Program-made: the position numbers and the translations under genes
Notes under the pieces: model-generated
Seen by the model: only the letters and a program-made list of their open reading frames with translations
The model's database searches: none
Told to the model about the DNA's origin: nothing
Part shown: positions 17,601-26,600 of the stretch, one piece after another
Numbering within the stretch: position 1 is the stretch's first letter
How the letters are laid out: every line of letters begins with the position of its first letter
Assembly (NCBI GenBank): GCA_016716185.1
Contig: JADJWV010000002.1
Coordinates: 1,340,501-1,404,500, forward strand
DNA length: 64,000 bases
Direction of reading: 5' to 3'
From: Saprospiraceae bacterium
Lineage (GTDB): Bacteria > Bacteroidota > Bacteroidia > Chitinophagales > Saprospiraceae

Positions 17601-17604
17601 ATAT

Positions 17605-17633
17605 AAAAAGCGGCTTCAGGCCGCTTTTTTTTT
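17605..17633 (+). terminator. Intrinsic terminator after rplQ
   Basis: A perfect stem pairs AAAAAGCGGC (17605-17614) with GCCGCTTTTT (17620-17629) around a TTCAG loop, and the T run continues to 17633. It starts 4 bp after the rplQ stop and closes the ribosomal run. Confidence 0.93.
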
Positions 17634-17684
17634 GGCCTTTTAAAAATTGAGGTCCCGATATTCGGAAGGCCGCTATCAAGGTTA

Positions 17685-17692
17685 TATATTTG
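17685..17692 (+). promoter_or_regulatory. Candidate -7 promoter box for carA
   Basis: TATATTTG fits TAnnTTTG and lies 25 bp before the carA ATG, just past the rplQ terminator, where a new promoter is needed. No good -33 TTTG was found. Predicted transcription start is near 17696. Confidence 0.5.
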
Positions 17693-17717
17693 CAAAAATT
17701 TAATATAAATATCATAA

Positions 17718-18851
17718 ATGTCAATTGCTGCTCAGACGAATGCTTTTCTCCTGCTCGAGGATGGCAGTTTTTTCGAAGGATTTGCGGCTGGTAAAAAAGG
17801 TACGGTTGGTGGGGAGATCTGCTTCAACACCAGTATGACCGGATATCAGGAAATTTATACAGATCCGAGCTATTATGGTCAGATCATGATCAACACCAAT
17901 GTGCATATTGGCAATTATGGTGTCGTGCATGCCGAATCAGAATCGGATTTGGTTCAGATCAGAGGATTGGTATGCAGAAATTTTTCAGACCATATGAGCA
18001 GACCTTTGGCTCAGGACTCGCTCCAGTCTTTCCTCGAGTCAAACAACATTCTGTGTATTCATGGAATCGATACCCGGGCATTGGTCCGGCATATCCGCAT
18101 CCACGGAGCCATGAATGCCGTTATTTCCACAGAATGTGACGAAATAAGCAAGTTAAAGTCTTTTCTCCAGTCGGTGCCTTCTATGGAAGGACTGGAACTG
18201 TCCAGCATTGTGACTACCCAAAATCCATACTTCTTTGGAGATCCCCAGGCAACCTACAAGGTCGCAGTTATGGATTTTGGAATCAAGAAAAGCATCCTCA
18301 GGCAATTGGAAAAAGCAGGTTTCTATGCACAGGTATTTCCTGCGAAAACAGATTTTTCGGAAATCAACAAATGGAATCCGGATGCCTTTTTCTTTTCCAA
18401 TGGACCGGGTGATCCCATGGCGATGGATTATGCATTGCAAACCGTCCATCAAATACTTGAACTGCGAAAACCGGTATTTGGGATCTGCCTGGGTCACCAA
18501 TTGTTAAGCATCGCAATGGGTGTACCTACTTTCAAAATGCATCACGGTCACCGGGGAGGAAATCATCCCGTGCTCAACTTAAATACCGGATTGGGCGAAA
18601 TAACCAGCCAGAATCACGGATTTTCTGTCGACTATGACAAACTATTGTCTAAATCTTCTGAGATCAAGTTGACCCATGTCAACCTGAACGATAAATCCGT
18701 AGAAGGAATTGAACATAAAACGCATCCGTTTTTTGGTGTTCAATACCATCCGGAGGCGGGTCCGGGTCCACATGATTCCCGATATTTGTTCGGACAGTTC
18801 TATAATAAACTGGTAAACTTGTACCAACCAACAAGCATGACCCATGAGTGA
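17718..18851 (+). CDS. carA: Carbamoyl-phosphate synthase small subunit
   Basis: CarA is the glutamine amidotransferase subunit that supplies ammonia to CarB for carbamoyl phosphate, used in pyrimidine and arginine synthesis. The 377-residue protein has the N-terminal small-subunit domain (GEICFNTSMTGYQEIYTDPSY, then HGIDTRALVRHIR) and a class I glutaminase domain with nucleophile C257 in GICLGHQL and H344/E346 in YHPEAGPGPHDS. carB is not in the window. Its last 8 bp overlap the start of eno, so the two are likely co-transcribed. Confidence 0.97.
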   Translation: MSIAAQTNAFLLLEDGSFFEGFAAGKKGTVGGEICFNTSMTGYQEIYTDPSYYGQIMINTNVHIGNYGVVHAESESDLVQIRGLVCRNFSDHMSRPLAQDSLQSFLESNNILCIHGIDTRALVRHIRIHGAMNAVISTECDEISKLKSFLQSVPSMEGLELSSIVTTQNPYFFGDPQATYKVAVMDFGIKKSILRQLEKAGFYAQVFPAKTDFSEINKWNPDAFFFSNGPGDPMAMDYALQTVHQILELRKPVFGICLGHQLLSIAMGVPTFKMHHGHRGGNHPVLNLNTGLGEITSQNHGFSVDYDKLLSKSSEIKLTHVNLNDKSVEGIEHKTHPFFGVQYHPEAGPGPHDSRYLFGQFYNKLVNLYQPTSMTHE

Positions 18852-20130
18852 GATAATTGATATTCGTGCCCGGGAGATTCTCGACAGCCGCGGCTTTCCA
18901 ACCATTGAAGTCGAGGTAGAAACAAAATATGGAATTATCGAAAGAGCTGCGGTTCCCTCAGGAGCTTCGACCGGAAAACACGAGGCTCTGGAATTGAGAG
19001 ACGGAGAATCCAACAGATATAAAGGAAAAGGGGTGTTGCAGGCTTGCGCGTATGTCGAAGAAGACCTGGCTGAAATATTGATTGGCCTGCAGGTGAATCA
19101 ACAACGGGAGATCGATCAATTGATGATCGAATCAGACGGCACAGAAAATAAATCGCAATTCGGAGCCAATGCAATGCTGGGAATTTCGCTGGCTGTGGCA
19201 AAAGCAGCAGCAGCTGAAGCCGGGCTACCCCTGTATCGCTATGTAGGGGGAGTCAATGCCTCCTTACTTCCCGTACCGATGATGAACATCATCAATGGTG
19301 GAGCGCATGCCGACAATAAACTCGATTTTCAGGAATTTATGATCATGCCCGTTGGTGCAACGAATTTTACCGAGGGTCTGCGAATGGGTGCAGAAGTGTT
19401 TCATACGCTTAAAAAAGTATTGAAAGAAAAAGGCTATTCGACCAATGTTGGCGATGAAGGTGGATTTGCTCCAAATTTGCGGAGTAACGAAGAAGCCATT
19501 GATTTGATCCTCTCTGCAATTCAGCAATCCGGGTACAAAACCGGAACCGATCTGGTACTTGCCATGGATGCGGCAGCCAGCGAATTTTACGACGAAAAAT
19601 CCGGGAAATACGTATTCCATAAATCGGGCTCCGAACCACTGGATTCATCCGGAATGGTACAAAACTGGAAACGCCTGGTCGATCAATATCCCATATACTC
19701 TGTTGAAGATGGTATGGCCGAAGACGATTGGGATGGCTGGAAAGAAATGACTCAGGTTTTATCCTCCAAAATACAGTTGGTAGGGGATGATCTCTTCGTC
19801 ACCAACCCCAAAAGAATTTCCAGAGGGATTAAAAGCCAAACAGCCAATGCTGTGTTGATCAAAGTCAATCAGATCGGCACACTCAGTGAAACCATCGATG
19901 CCGTGCAGTTGGCTCAAAGAAGTAAATACAATTGCGTGATGAGTCACCGGTCGGGCGAAACTGAAGACACCACGATTGCAGATCTGGCAGTGGCTTTGAA
20001 TTGCGGGCAAATAAAAACGGGCTCTTTGTCGAGATCAGACAGAGTCGCCAAGTACAATCAGCTGTTAAGAATTGAGCACGAATTGGGCACTCAGGCCATC
20101 TATCCGGGAAAAAGAATATTTGATAAATAA
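18844..20130 (+). CDS. eno: Enolase
   Basis: Enolase converts 2-phosphoglycerate to phosphoenolpyruvate in glycolysis. The 428-residue protein has the standard landmarks: AREILDSRGFPTIEVEV at the start, AVPSGASTGKHEALELRDG, E205 in GDEGGFAPN, SVEDGMAEDDWDGWK, K340 in LIKVNQIGT and SHRSGETEDTTIADLAV. The ATG at 18844 overlaps carA by 8 bp. rplQ-carA-eno order is, as I recall, common in Bacteroidota. Confidence 0.98.
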   Translation: MSEIIDIRAREILDSRGFPTIEVEVETKYGIIERAAVPSGASTGKHEALELRDGESNRYKGKGVLQACAYVEEDLAEILIGLQVNQQREIDQLMIESDGTENKSQFGANAMLGISLAVAKAAAAEAGLPLYRYVGGVNASLLPVPMMNIINGGAHADNKLDFQEFMIMPVGATNFTEGLRMGAEVFHTLKKVLKEKGYSTNVGDEGGFAPNLRSNEEAIDLILSAIQQSGYKTGTDLVLAMDAAASEFYDEKSGKYVFHKSGSEPLDSSGMVQNWKRLVDQYPIYSVEDGMAEDDWDGWKEMTQVLSSKIQLVGDDLFVTNPKRISRGIKSQTANAVLIKVNQIGTLSETIDAVQLAQRSKYNCVMSHRSGETEDTTIADLAVALNCGQIKTGSLSRSDRVAKYNQLLRIEHELGTQAIYPGKRIFDK

Positions 20131-20138
20131 ATATTATA

Positions 20139-20146
20139 TATATTTG
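20139..20146 (+). promoter_or_regulatory. Candidate -7 promoter box for divIC-sucD
   Basis: TATATTTG lies just after the eno stop and 20 bp before the next ATG. A TTTG at 20119-20122 is 16 bp upstream, slightly short of the usual 17-23 bp spacing for a -33 element. Confidence 0.4.
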
Positions 20147-20166
20147 CCTAATATTCCCGTGATTAG

Positions 20167-20508
20167 ATGCCAAAATTGGAATCTCATACCCGATTACTTT
20201 ATACCTTAAAAAACTGGATCATCAAGCTCAGATATCTCCTGAGTATTGGGTTTTTTTTCATTTACATGTTGTTTTTCGACCAATATAGGCTACCGGTAGC
20301 ATGGTCCATTTATTCGGATGTCAAAAAAATGGAGGCCGAGAAGCTGGAATACCAGAAATTAATTTCAAAACTTAGAGAGGATAAGCGTGATTTTGAGAAT
20401 AATTATGAGAAATTTGCACGGGAAAAGTATTTCATGTCCCGCTCAGACGAGGACGTATTTATCATCAAACAGAATTCTCCTAAGAACAATCAAACATGGC
20501 AGTTTTAG
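20167..20508 (+). CDS. DivIC/FtsB-like septum formation protein
   Basis: FtsB/DivIC proteins are small bitopic membrane proteins that link FtsL and FtsQ/DivIB at the division site. The 113-residue product fits: a short basic cytoplasmic head, one membrane segment around residues 26-43 (LLSIGFFFIYMLFFDQYRL), then a Lys and Glu-rich coiled coil (about 53-84) and the typical end EKFAREKYFMSRSDEDVFII. The sequence family is weakly conserved, so the call rests on architecture, length and that C-terminal motif. Its stop overlaps the start of sucD by 13 bp, which suggests translational coupling to an unrelated gene. Confidence 0.8.
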   Translation: MPKLESHTRLLYTLKNWIIKLRYLLSIGFFFIYMLFFDQYRLPVAWSIYSDVKKMEAEKLEYQKLISKLREDKRDFENNYEKFAREKYFMSRSDEDVFIIKQNSPKNNQTWQF

Positions 20509-21371
20509 TTGGATCCGGATCCAGGGTGATCGTCCAGGGATTTACGGGTAAAGAAGGCAGTTTTCATGCAGAGCAAATGATTGCTTATGGCACTCCTCTT
20601 GTCGGGGGTGTGACTCCGGGAAAAGGGGGTCAGATGCATTTGGATCGCCCTGTCTTTAATACGGTCAAAGATGCAGTAATAAATGAAGGAGCCAATACCT
20701 CAATAATTTTCGTTCCACCTGCTTTTGCTGCAGATGCCATCATGGAAGCCGCAGAAGCCGGCATTCTGGTGATCGTGTGCATTACAGAAGGCGTGCCGGT
20801 TCAGGACATGTTGAAAGTGAAGCAATATTTAAAAAATTATCCTACTCAGCTGATAGGCCCCAATTGTCCTGGCATCATTACTCCGGGAGAAGCCAAAGTA
20901 GGCATTATGCCGGGTTTTATTCATAAAAAGGGGCATATCGGAATTGTATCGCGTTCCGGTACTTTAACCTATGAAGCGGTCGACCAGGTCACAAAAGCTG
21001 GTATGGGACAATCTACCTGTATCGGTATCGGCGGAGACCCTATTCCCGGTACAACCACGCTTGAAGCCGTTCAATTACTGATGGCCGATTACCAAACAGA
21101 AGGGATCGTAATGATTGGCGAGATCGGCGGGAATATGGAAACCGAAGCAGCCGAATGGATCAAAGCTTATGGAAACAAGCCCGTTGTCGGTTTTATTGCC
21201 GGCAAAACCGCTCCAAAAGGCCGTAAAATGGGTCATGCCGGTGCTATTATTGGCGGAAAATCCGACACCGCTGAAGCTAAAATGGAAGTGATGGCAGCCT
21301 GTGGCATCCATGTGGTGCAATCACCGGCGGATATCGGTTCTACAATGAAAGCTGTGCTGAATAGAGCTTAG
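20496..21371 (+). CDS. sucD: Succinate-CoA ligase, alpha subunit
   Basis: SucD carries the CoA-binding site and the phosphohistidine of succinyl-CoA synthetase, the substrate-level phosphorylation step of the TCA cycle. The 291-residue protein has the Rossmann-like CoA domain (VIVQGFTGKEGSFHAEQM), GPNCPGIITPGEAKVGIMP, SRSGTLTYEAVDQ, GIGGDPIPGT and active-site H247 in GRKMGHAGAI. The beta subunit sucC is not nearby. It ends the ordered core region; an 850-bp repeat-rich spacer follows. Confidence 0.97.
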   Translation: MAVLVGSGSRVIVQGFTGKEGSFHAEQMIAYGTPLVGGVTPGKGGQMHLDRPVFNTVKDAVINEGANTSIIFVPPAFAADAIMEAAEAGILVIVCITEGVPVQDMLKVKQYLKNYPTQLIGPNCPGIITPGEAKVGIMPGFIHKKGHIGIVSRSGTLTYEAVDQVTKAGMGQSTCIGIGGDPIPGTTTLEAVQLLMADYQTEGIVMIGEIGGNMETEAAEWIKAYGNKPVVGFIAGKTAPKGRKMGHAGAIIGGKSDTAEAKMEVMAACGIHVVQSPADIGSTMKAVLNRA

Positions 21372-21856
21372 GATTGAATTCCCTTTAACCTAGCGACATT
21401 TAGCAATTCATATTTTATCCCTGACGGGATAATGTAGTCATAGTTCCAAGGATTCATTTGTTTCCAAACTCCATCCATGTAATCTTATTGGGTTAGCATC
21501 TAAGAAACAACATTGCTGGCTCCGCCAGGGTGTTCGATTTGAATATTATTTGGTTTTCAATAAAAATTCGGGAAGTTTCCCGCAGATGCCGCAAATTACG
21601 CAGATAATTTATTGGCGTGAATCCAAATCTGCAGGTAACCAACCTCGATTATGAAAACAAAAACAATCGATCAAGTTAATTTTATGGGGAGTAGCCTAGA
21701 TTAAGAAGGTTTGGTTAATTTAAAAAGGCGCAAGGCATAAGGTAGTCGCTAACATTTGCCACGAAGGCTCAAAGTTTCACAAAATCGGATCTTTTGCTAT
21801 AAGAATTTACTCCCCTTACAATTAACTTGCCCCTAAACAATTTCCATTCGAAACGG
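21372..21856. other. Spacer with degraded dispersed-repeat motifs
   Basis: No gene was recognised here. The stretch holds a hairpin at 21415-21432 (TTATCCC / GGGATAA around TGAC, no T run), a patch reading GCCGCAAATTACGCAGATAA near 21588, and a patch reading CCACGAAGGCTCAAAG near 21760. As I recall, similar motifs recur in spacers of Bacteroidota genomes. All frames have frequent stops. It runs straight into the 70-bp repeat array. Confidence 0.5.
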
Positions 21857-22100
21857 GATCCAAGCCCCGTAGGGATCCAAGCCCCGTAGGGGCGTCATCC
21901 ACGTAGCAGAATCATCATTGCATCAAATCACAAACCCCGTATAGATCCAAGCCCCGTAGGGGCGCCATCTTCGTAGCATCATCATTGCATCAAATCACAA
22001 ACCCCGTAGGGATCCAAGCCCCGTAGGGGCGTCATCTTCGTAGCAGAATCATCATTGCATCAAATCACAAACCCCGTAGGGGTGACATCTTTCGAGCGTA
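21857..22100. repeat. Tandem 67-70 bp repeat with CCCCGTAGGGG cores
   Basis: Three nearly full units start at 21874, 21944 and 22011 (lengths 70, 67 and 70 bp), with a truncated unit at 21857 and a partial one after 22080. Each unit begins GATCCAAGCCCCGTAGGGG, contains ATCATCATTGCATCAAATC and ends near a second CCCCGTAGGG. The core has CCCC and GGGG arms around GTA, so it can fold. Units differ by small deletions (an AGA lost in the second) and point changes. No gene is encoded. Confidence 0.85.
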
Positions 22101-22221
22101 CCGTTCGTATACACCAATAGAAGCCATATGGCAATTTTAAACGAAGATCCAAGTGAAATTACTTTCCCGAAATAAAATATATCGAGATTTATTTTAAAAC
22201 CAGATCAACATCAAAGCGATT

Positions 22222-22704
22222 TTAGGATTGCACCCTTTCTTCCGCTTTCTTCTTTTTGATGAAATAACGAGGATGCACGATCAGCATTCCGAAAGATTCT
22301 CCATCTTCTTTTGTCGTTTTGGAGTGGTGAGCACCATGCGCCCGCAACACGGCTTTAGAGTATTTATTATCGAGTTGTTTGAACCAATTGAATCTTCGGT
22401 GTATGTACACGTCGTGAACTAAAAAATAACACAAACCATAAATTGATATTCCAATACCTATAAAAAGGAGGAACCTCCATTCCGGATATAAAGACCCCAA
22501 CATATAACAAAGCGCAGAAGGAATGGCGAAAACCAAAAAGAAACGGTCGTTCTTCTCCCAAAATCCCTTTTTCAAATGAATCGGATCGTGATGATCTGCA
22601 TGCCAGGACCAAAGAATCCCATGCATGACGTACTTATGCGTAAACCACGCCATGAATTCCATGAAAAAGAATGAAAAGACAATCAAAACCAGAGCTGTAA
22701 ACAT
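22222..22704 (-). CDS. crtZ: Beta-carotene hydroxylase-like membrane protein (CrtZ)
   Basis: This is a member of the fatty acid hydroxylase superfamily; CrtZ adds 3-hydroxyl groups to beta-ionone rings to form zeaxanthin-type carotenoids. The 160-residue protein has the full di-iron histidine set: H23 and H28 (THKYVMH), H35/H38/H39 (HADHHD), H97/H102 (HDVYIH) and H123/H126/H127 (HGAHH), between hydrophobic segments at about 1-20, 55-72 and 77-95. No other carotenoid gene is in the window, so the role is inferred from the motifs. It stands alone on the minus strand between two long spacers. Confidence 0.87.
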   Translation of the reverse strand: MFTALVLIVFSFFFMEFMAWFTHKYVMHGILWSWHADHHDPIHLKKGFWEKNDRFFLVFAIPSALCYMLGSLYPEWRFLLFIGIGISIYGLCYFLVHDVYIHRRFNWFKQLDNKYSKAVLRAHGAHHSKTTKEDGESFGMLIVHPRYFIKKKKAEERVQS

Positions 22705-22752
22705 ATCTCATTCAAGTGTTAGTAAATAACAAGTATTCAGCTCCCTTGTTTA

Positions 22753-22760
22753 CAAATTTA
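22753..22760 (-). promoter_or_regulatory. Candidate -7 promoter box for crtZ
   Basis: On the minus strand this reads TAAATTTG, fitting TAnnTTTG, with a predicted leader of about 45 nt. No -33 TTTG was seen at the right spacing. Confidence 0.35.
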
Positions 22761-23215
22761 TTATAAATAGCCGAGGGCTCGTAGTTTTTAATTCCCGAAT
22801 TCATTGAACTGATCCCAATGGGTATTGTCTTTGGAGCGAAACCCCTTTGAATTGAATTTAACTAATTGGACTTATTTGAAATTGGCGAAACTGAAAATAA
22901 GACAAAAAATCCTAAGTAAAAATGAGAAATAGAATCCATAAATACAATACAAATCATTTCATTCAAATGAAATGAATGTACTCCTTAGATAATCCTTCCG
23001 ATCCGAAAATGAATTCATCAACACGGCAGAGCGATCGCCGCAAGGAATCTCTTTACGTAGGCACCAAAGTCACTTAAAGCAATAGACTGATCGGGCAAGG
23101 CATCACTTTGGACCAAAAACAAATTAAATCAACGGTATGGAGTGTGTCCAAAGGGATCAGTCATCGTTAAAATGAAAAAATACTGAACCAGACTATTCCA
23201 CAACGTACGGCTGAA
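22761..23215. other. Long spacer without a recognisable gene
   Basis: A 455-bp AT-rich stretch between crtZ and the histidine kinase gene, both on the minus strand. It holds a 9-bp inverted repeat at 22955-22974 (CATTTCATT / AATGAAATG, 2-nt loop). A minus-strand open frame at 23018-23128 (about 36 codons) has no ATG and no recognisable homology; it could be a gene remnant. Nothing else stands out. Confidence 0.5.
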
Positions 23216-26200
23216 TTATATATCATCATCTTCCGTTTCCACGATGCGCATCAAGGGAAGCTCCACAAAAAAACTGCTACCTTTTCCGGGTACCGTTTTA
23301 AAGTAAATTTTTCCATTCGCCAGTTCGATGATCTGCTGGCACATGGCCAGTCCCAATCCGGTTCCCGAGCTCTTCGAAGTGAAATTGGGAAGAAATACTT
23401 TGGATTGCATTTCTTCAGGAATACCGGTTCCATTATCCCGCACACAAATAATGGCATTTCTGCTGCTTGAGTCCATACTGATGAGGATCTGCCCTCTGCG
23501 GGTGTCTGGAATGGCCTGAATGGCGTTGTTGATCAGATTATTCAATACACGGATGACCTGATCTTTGTCTGCATAGACATACAATTCATCAATAGGTACC
23601 GTTAGATGTATATCAATATCATCCCTTTTTCTGAACAAATCATGTACTGAAGCCAGGATTTCATTCAGGATCAGTTTTTCATTTTGTGCCTGTGGCATCT
23701 TTGCAAAATTGCTGAACTCCGTAGCAATTTTAGTCAGACTGTCGATTTGCTCGATCAGGGTATGACAAACCTTTTGCGCCATTTCTTTAATATCTTCTGA
23801 ACCGGTCTTGATGGATTGTTGAAGATACTGTATAGAAAGTTTCATGGGTGTGAGTGGATTTTTTATTTCGTGCGCGACCTGCTTAGCCATTTCTCTCCAG
23901 GCAGAATCCCGTTCTGTTTTTGCCAGGAGTTGCGCACTTTCATCCAGCTGATTCACCATCTGATTGTAATTCTGAATCAACTCTCCAATTTCATCTTCGC
24001 TTTTCCACTCGAGTACTTCGTTTGTTTTTCCAAGCCGGATGCTTCTCAGTTTATCAGTCAGGCTTACCAAAGGAGAAGTAATGGAATTGGCCAGTAAAGT
24101 GGCAAGACTTGCTGCGATGAGAAAAAGGAATACATAAATATTAAGCAACGTGTTTACCAAATTGGCAAGCCGGGTACTGTAACTCATTTCCCGTGTAGCC
24201 AGGGCTTCGACCTGCAATACTCCGGCACGTCGATTGTTGTAAAAAATATTCCTGTAAGCATACAACTCATCCGGCAGATCCGATTTTTTCAACACAACGA
24301 TGTCTTCAGCATAAGGCGGATACTGAAAGTAAAAGGCGGGGTTCAGCAATTGAATGGAATTCTGATAAACCGTTGATGCATTTCTGTCCTGATCTTCAAA
24401 ACCATTTTCATGAAAAAACCGGATGTCGAAATCGACCATCTGGCTGGTTTGTTTGATTTGGGTTCGCATAATAATTTGAGCATCTTCCATGTTATTGGCA
24501 TTTCTGATGGTAGATTCTAAAAATCCGCTCAGATTACTGGTCTTGCTGATCAAATTTTCCCTGAAAATTTCATTCTCCGATCGCTTCGTAAAGAATACAG
24601 TAGTCAAGGCGATGATCAGAAAACTGATAACAATGCCCAGGATGACATAAAATTGGATCCTGTTTTTCAGTGAAGGCCTTTCCGGGAAGCTGATCTGTAA
24701 ATCTTTTGGTAAAAATTGAAATCGCTGATGAATTAAACTGATCAGATACGAAATCACGATCAATAGGGTAAAGAGATAGGAAAACAAGGAAATGCCTTTT
24801 AAACTCGATTCAAGTGGATTGCTGAGAATGAGTAATTGGTTTTGCTGAGGTTTGACGTATAAGATGTCTTTGCCTTCCAGATTGATATGTCTGATGCTAT
24901 CCTTTCTTAAATAGTTTAAGGATTGTTCGAAATTCGGTTTGTATACATTGCTCGAAAATTTTAGCAACTGGTCTTCGTAAAAATAAAAATCATATTGATT
25001 CGTATTGCAGTTTTGGATGAGATCTGCAAGGCAATCCGGGTTCTTATCTTCAATACATTTTACATACGTAGAAACCAATTGCTCCTTGACATAACGTTTT
25101 TTCTGATTTTGAAAATGAAAGATCAAACTCGCATTTAAAATACTGATCACGATGATCCAGGAGATCAGCCACAGAATATTTTTTTGATAATCCTCATTGA
25201 AAAAATCCTGCATCCAAATGATGATGCTGGCGCCCAGTAAAAAACTGGCCAGGCCAATTTCCAGTTTCGATTGTAAAATAAATGGAGTAGCTATGATGAG
25301 TGCTGCCAGAAAAATTATAAATCGTTTGCGAAATTCCAATTGGAAACTGTCTGTACTGGTTGTCAGCTTATTGGTAATGAGAAATAAGGCCAATAAAACG
25401 GTCAACAAATCGAATAGCAGGATAAAGTGCTGGATGTTAAATGAGAAAATATTGCTGAGGTCAAAATAATAATCCGATCTGATGAAGACTGCGCTGAAAA
25501 TAAAACAATAGATAACCAGTGCAAAAAGTGCAATTAAAAAATTGAAAAGTACTATCAGATTTGCAGCCCAGGATGGTACCGCCAGTTGACTGATTTGTGC
25601 ATATTTGTAAAAGAAATAACTCAGGTGAAAAAATAAACAGGAAAAAACCGTAAATTCAAATAAGGTATAATTGTAGAACCTGGTATGAATTAATTTATCG
25701 GTGAGAAGACTGTGGTAAAAATCATTTTGATGAACGATCCATTGGCACATGCTTGCGGTAACGAGGACTCCAAAAAGGAGGATCATGTTGCCCCAGGGAT
25801 AATTTTGGTTGGTATAGAAATGTCTGGATACTTTATGTACAGGAATGTAAAATAATAATAAAACAAAAAAGTAAAAAAGGATCAGCACATTGCCATAAAC
25901 AGGGGCCAGAAATGTGGCATCTGATTGCAGCAATCCCAATATTTTATTAGGTTCGGTTGGGGCTCTGATCGCAAGTCCGCTGCCCGATGTTTTTTCTGTA
26001 GCAATATGAACGTGCACATAGGAATGGTTGACAGACTCGAGTGGTTGATAGGACACCAATGTGTAGGGGGTGCCTGATTTACTGAATTGAATTTTTTTAA
26101 CGATAAAATATTCATCCAGTTGTTTCATGATTCGCAATCCATTGAATGGATTTTCCGGATTCCAGATTTCTTTTATAAATGTTGCTTCTCCGCTCCAATA

Positions 26201-26503
26201 CCGCGTAATCTGTTTTTCAAATAAAACACAATTCAAACCCGCTTCCTGGACCAGAAAATGTACTAATCTGGAAGGATCATAATAATTGCTGTCTGTTTTT
26301 TCAAGCAATCGCTGAATGGTTTGCGATTGATTTTGTTCGAGCTGGTGAAACTCGGAGAGCTCCTTCTGAATCTGATTTTTAACCTCATGTCGATAGTCGT
26401 GCTGAAATCCCGGGTAAGCCCATTCATAGACTTTTCCCAGGGTCAGCAACAATAACGAAGCCGCCCAGAGGAGATAGGCATTTTTAAAAACAGAAGTATT
26501 CAC
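23216..26503 (-). CDS. NtrY-like membrane sensor histidine kinase
   Basis: This 1095-residue protein is a transmembrane sensor kinase. It starts at a GTG (26503) with a membrane anchor near residues 8-23, an extracytoplasmic region, a block of about eight hydrophobic segments (roughly 200-470), a second extracytoplasmic region, a last membrane pass near 790, a HAMP linker, then the kinase: H878 in VAHEIKNPLTP, the N-box in NNLINNAIQAIPD, DNGTGIPEEM and SGTGLGLAM. The layout resembles NtrY, whose usual partner is an NtrC/NtrX-type regulator. No regulator is adjacent; the only one in the window is at 47173-48444. The signal sensed is unknown. Confidence 0.88.
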   Translation of the reverse strand: MNTSVFKNAYLLWAASLLLLTLGKVYEWAYPGFQHDYRHEVKNQIQKELSEFHQLEQNQSQTIQRLLEKTDSNYYDPSRLVHFLVQEAGLNCVLFEKQITRYWSGEATFIKEIWNPENPFNGLRIMKQLDEYFIVKKIQFSKSGTPYTLVSYQPLESVNHSYVHVHIATEKTSGSGLAIRAPTEPNKILGLLQSDATFLAPVYGNVLILFYFFVLLLFYIPVHKVSRHFYTNQNYPWGNMILLFGVLVTASMCQWIVHQNDFYHSLLTDKLIHTRFYNYTLFEFTVFSCLFFHLSYFFYKYAQISQLAVPSWAANLIVLFNFLIALFALVIYCFIFSAVFIRSDYYFDLSNIFSFNIQHFILLFDLLTVLLALFLITNKLTTSTDSFQLEFRKRFIIFLAALIIATPFILQSKLEIGLASFLLGASIIIWMQDFFNEDYQKNILWLISWIIVISILNASLIFHFQNQKKRYVKEQLVSTYVKCIEDKNPDCLADLIQNCNTNQYDFYFYEDQLLKFSSNVYKPNFEQSLNYLRKDSIRHINLEGKDILYVKPQQNQLLILSNPLESSLKGISLFSYLFTLLIVISYLISLIHQRFQFLPKDLQISFPERPSLKNRIQFYVILGIVISFLIIALTTVFFTKRSENEIFRENLISKTSNLSGFLESTIRNANNMEDAQIIMRTQIKQTSQMVDFDIRFFHENGFEDQDRNASTVYQNSIQLLNPAFYFQYPPYAEDIVVLKKSDLPDELYAYRNIFYNNRRAGVLQVEALATREMSYSTRLANLVNTLLNIYVFLFLIAASLATLLANSITSPLVSLTDKLRSIRLGKTNEVLEWKSEDEIGELIQNYNQMVNQLDESAQLLAKTERDSAWREMAKQVAHEIKNPLTPMKLSIQYLQQSIKTGSEDIKEMAQKVCHTLIEQIDSLTKIATEFSNFAKMPQAQNEKLILNEILASVHDLFRKRDDIDIHLTVPIDELYVYADKDQVIRVLNNLINNAIQAIPDTRRGQILISMDSSSRNAIICVRDNGTGIPEEMQSKVFLPNFTSKSSGTGLGLAMCQQIIELANGKIYFKTVPGKGSSFFVELPLMRIVETEDDDI

Positions 26504-26589
26504 TAACGAAATAAAGGTAAAATTAAGATATAATACATGATATTATATCCTAATGTGTTTATACACAGGCTCTGCTGCTTAAAAAGGCA

Positions 26590-26597
26590 TAACTTTG
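26590..26597 (+). promoter_or_regulatory. -7 promoter box of rnpB
   Basis: TAACTTTG matches TAnnTTTG exactly and ends 3 bp before the predicted 5' end of the RNase P RNA at 26601, as expected for a -7 element. A -33 element is not obvious. Confidence 0.6.
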
Positions 26598-26600
26598 TGC

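Noticed and set aside
21857..22100. Repeat array considered as a CRISPR
   Set aside because: Units are 67-70 bp and repeat along their whole length, without variable spacers; no cas genes nearby.
23031..23038. GCGATCGC palindrome resembling the cyanobacterial HIP1 octamer
   Set aside because: A single occurrence in this window; no sign of over-representation.
23018..23128. Minus-strand open frame of about 36 codons reading ...LPDQSIALSDFGAYVKRF...
   Set aside because: No ATG or GTG start, no recognisable family and no neighbouring signal; possibly a remnant, but it cannot be supported as a gene.
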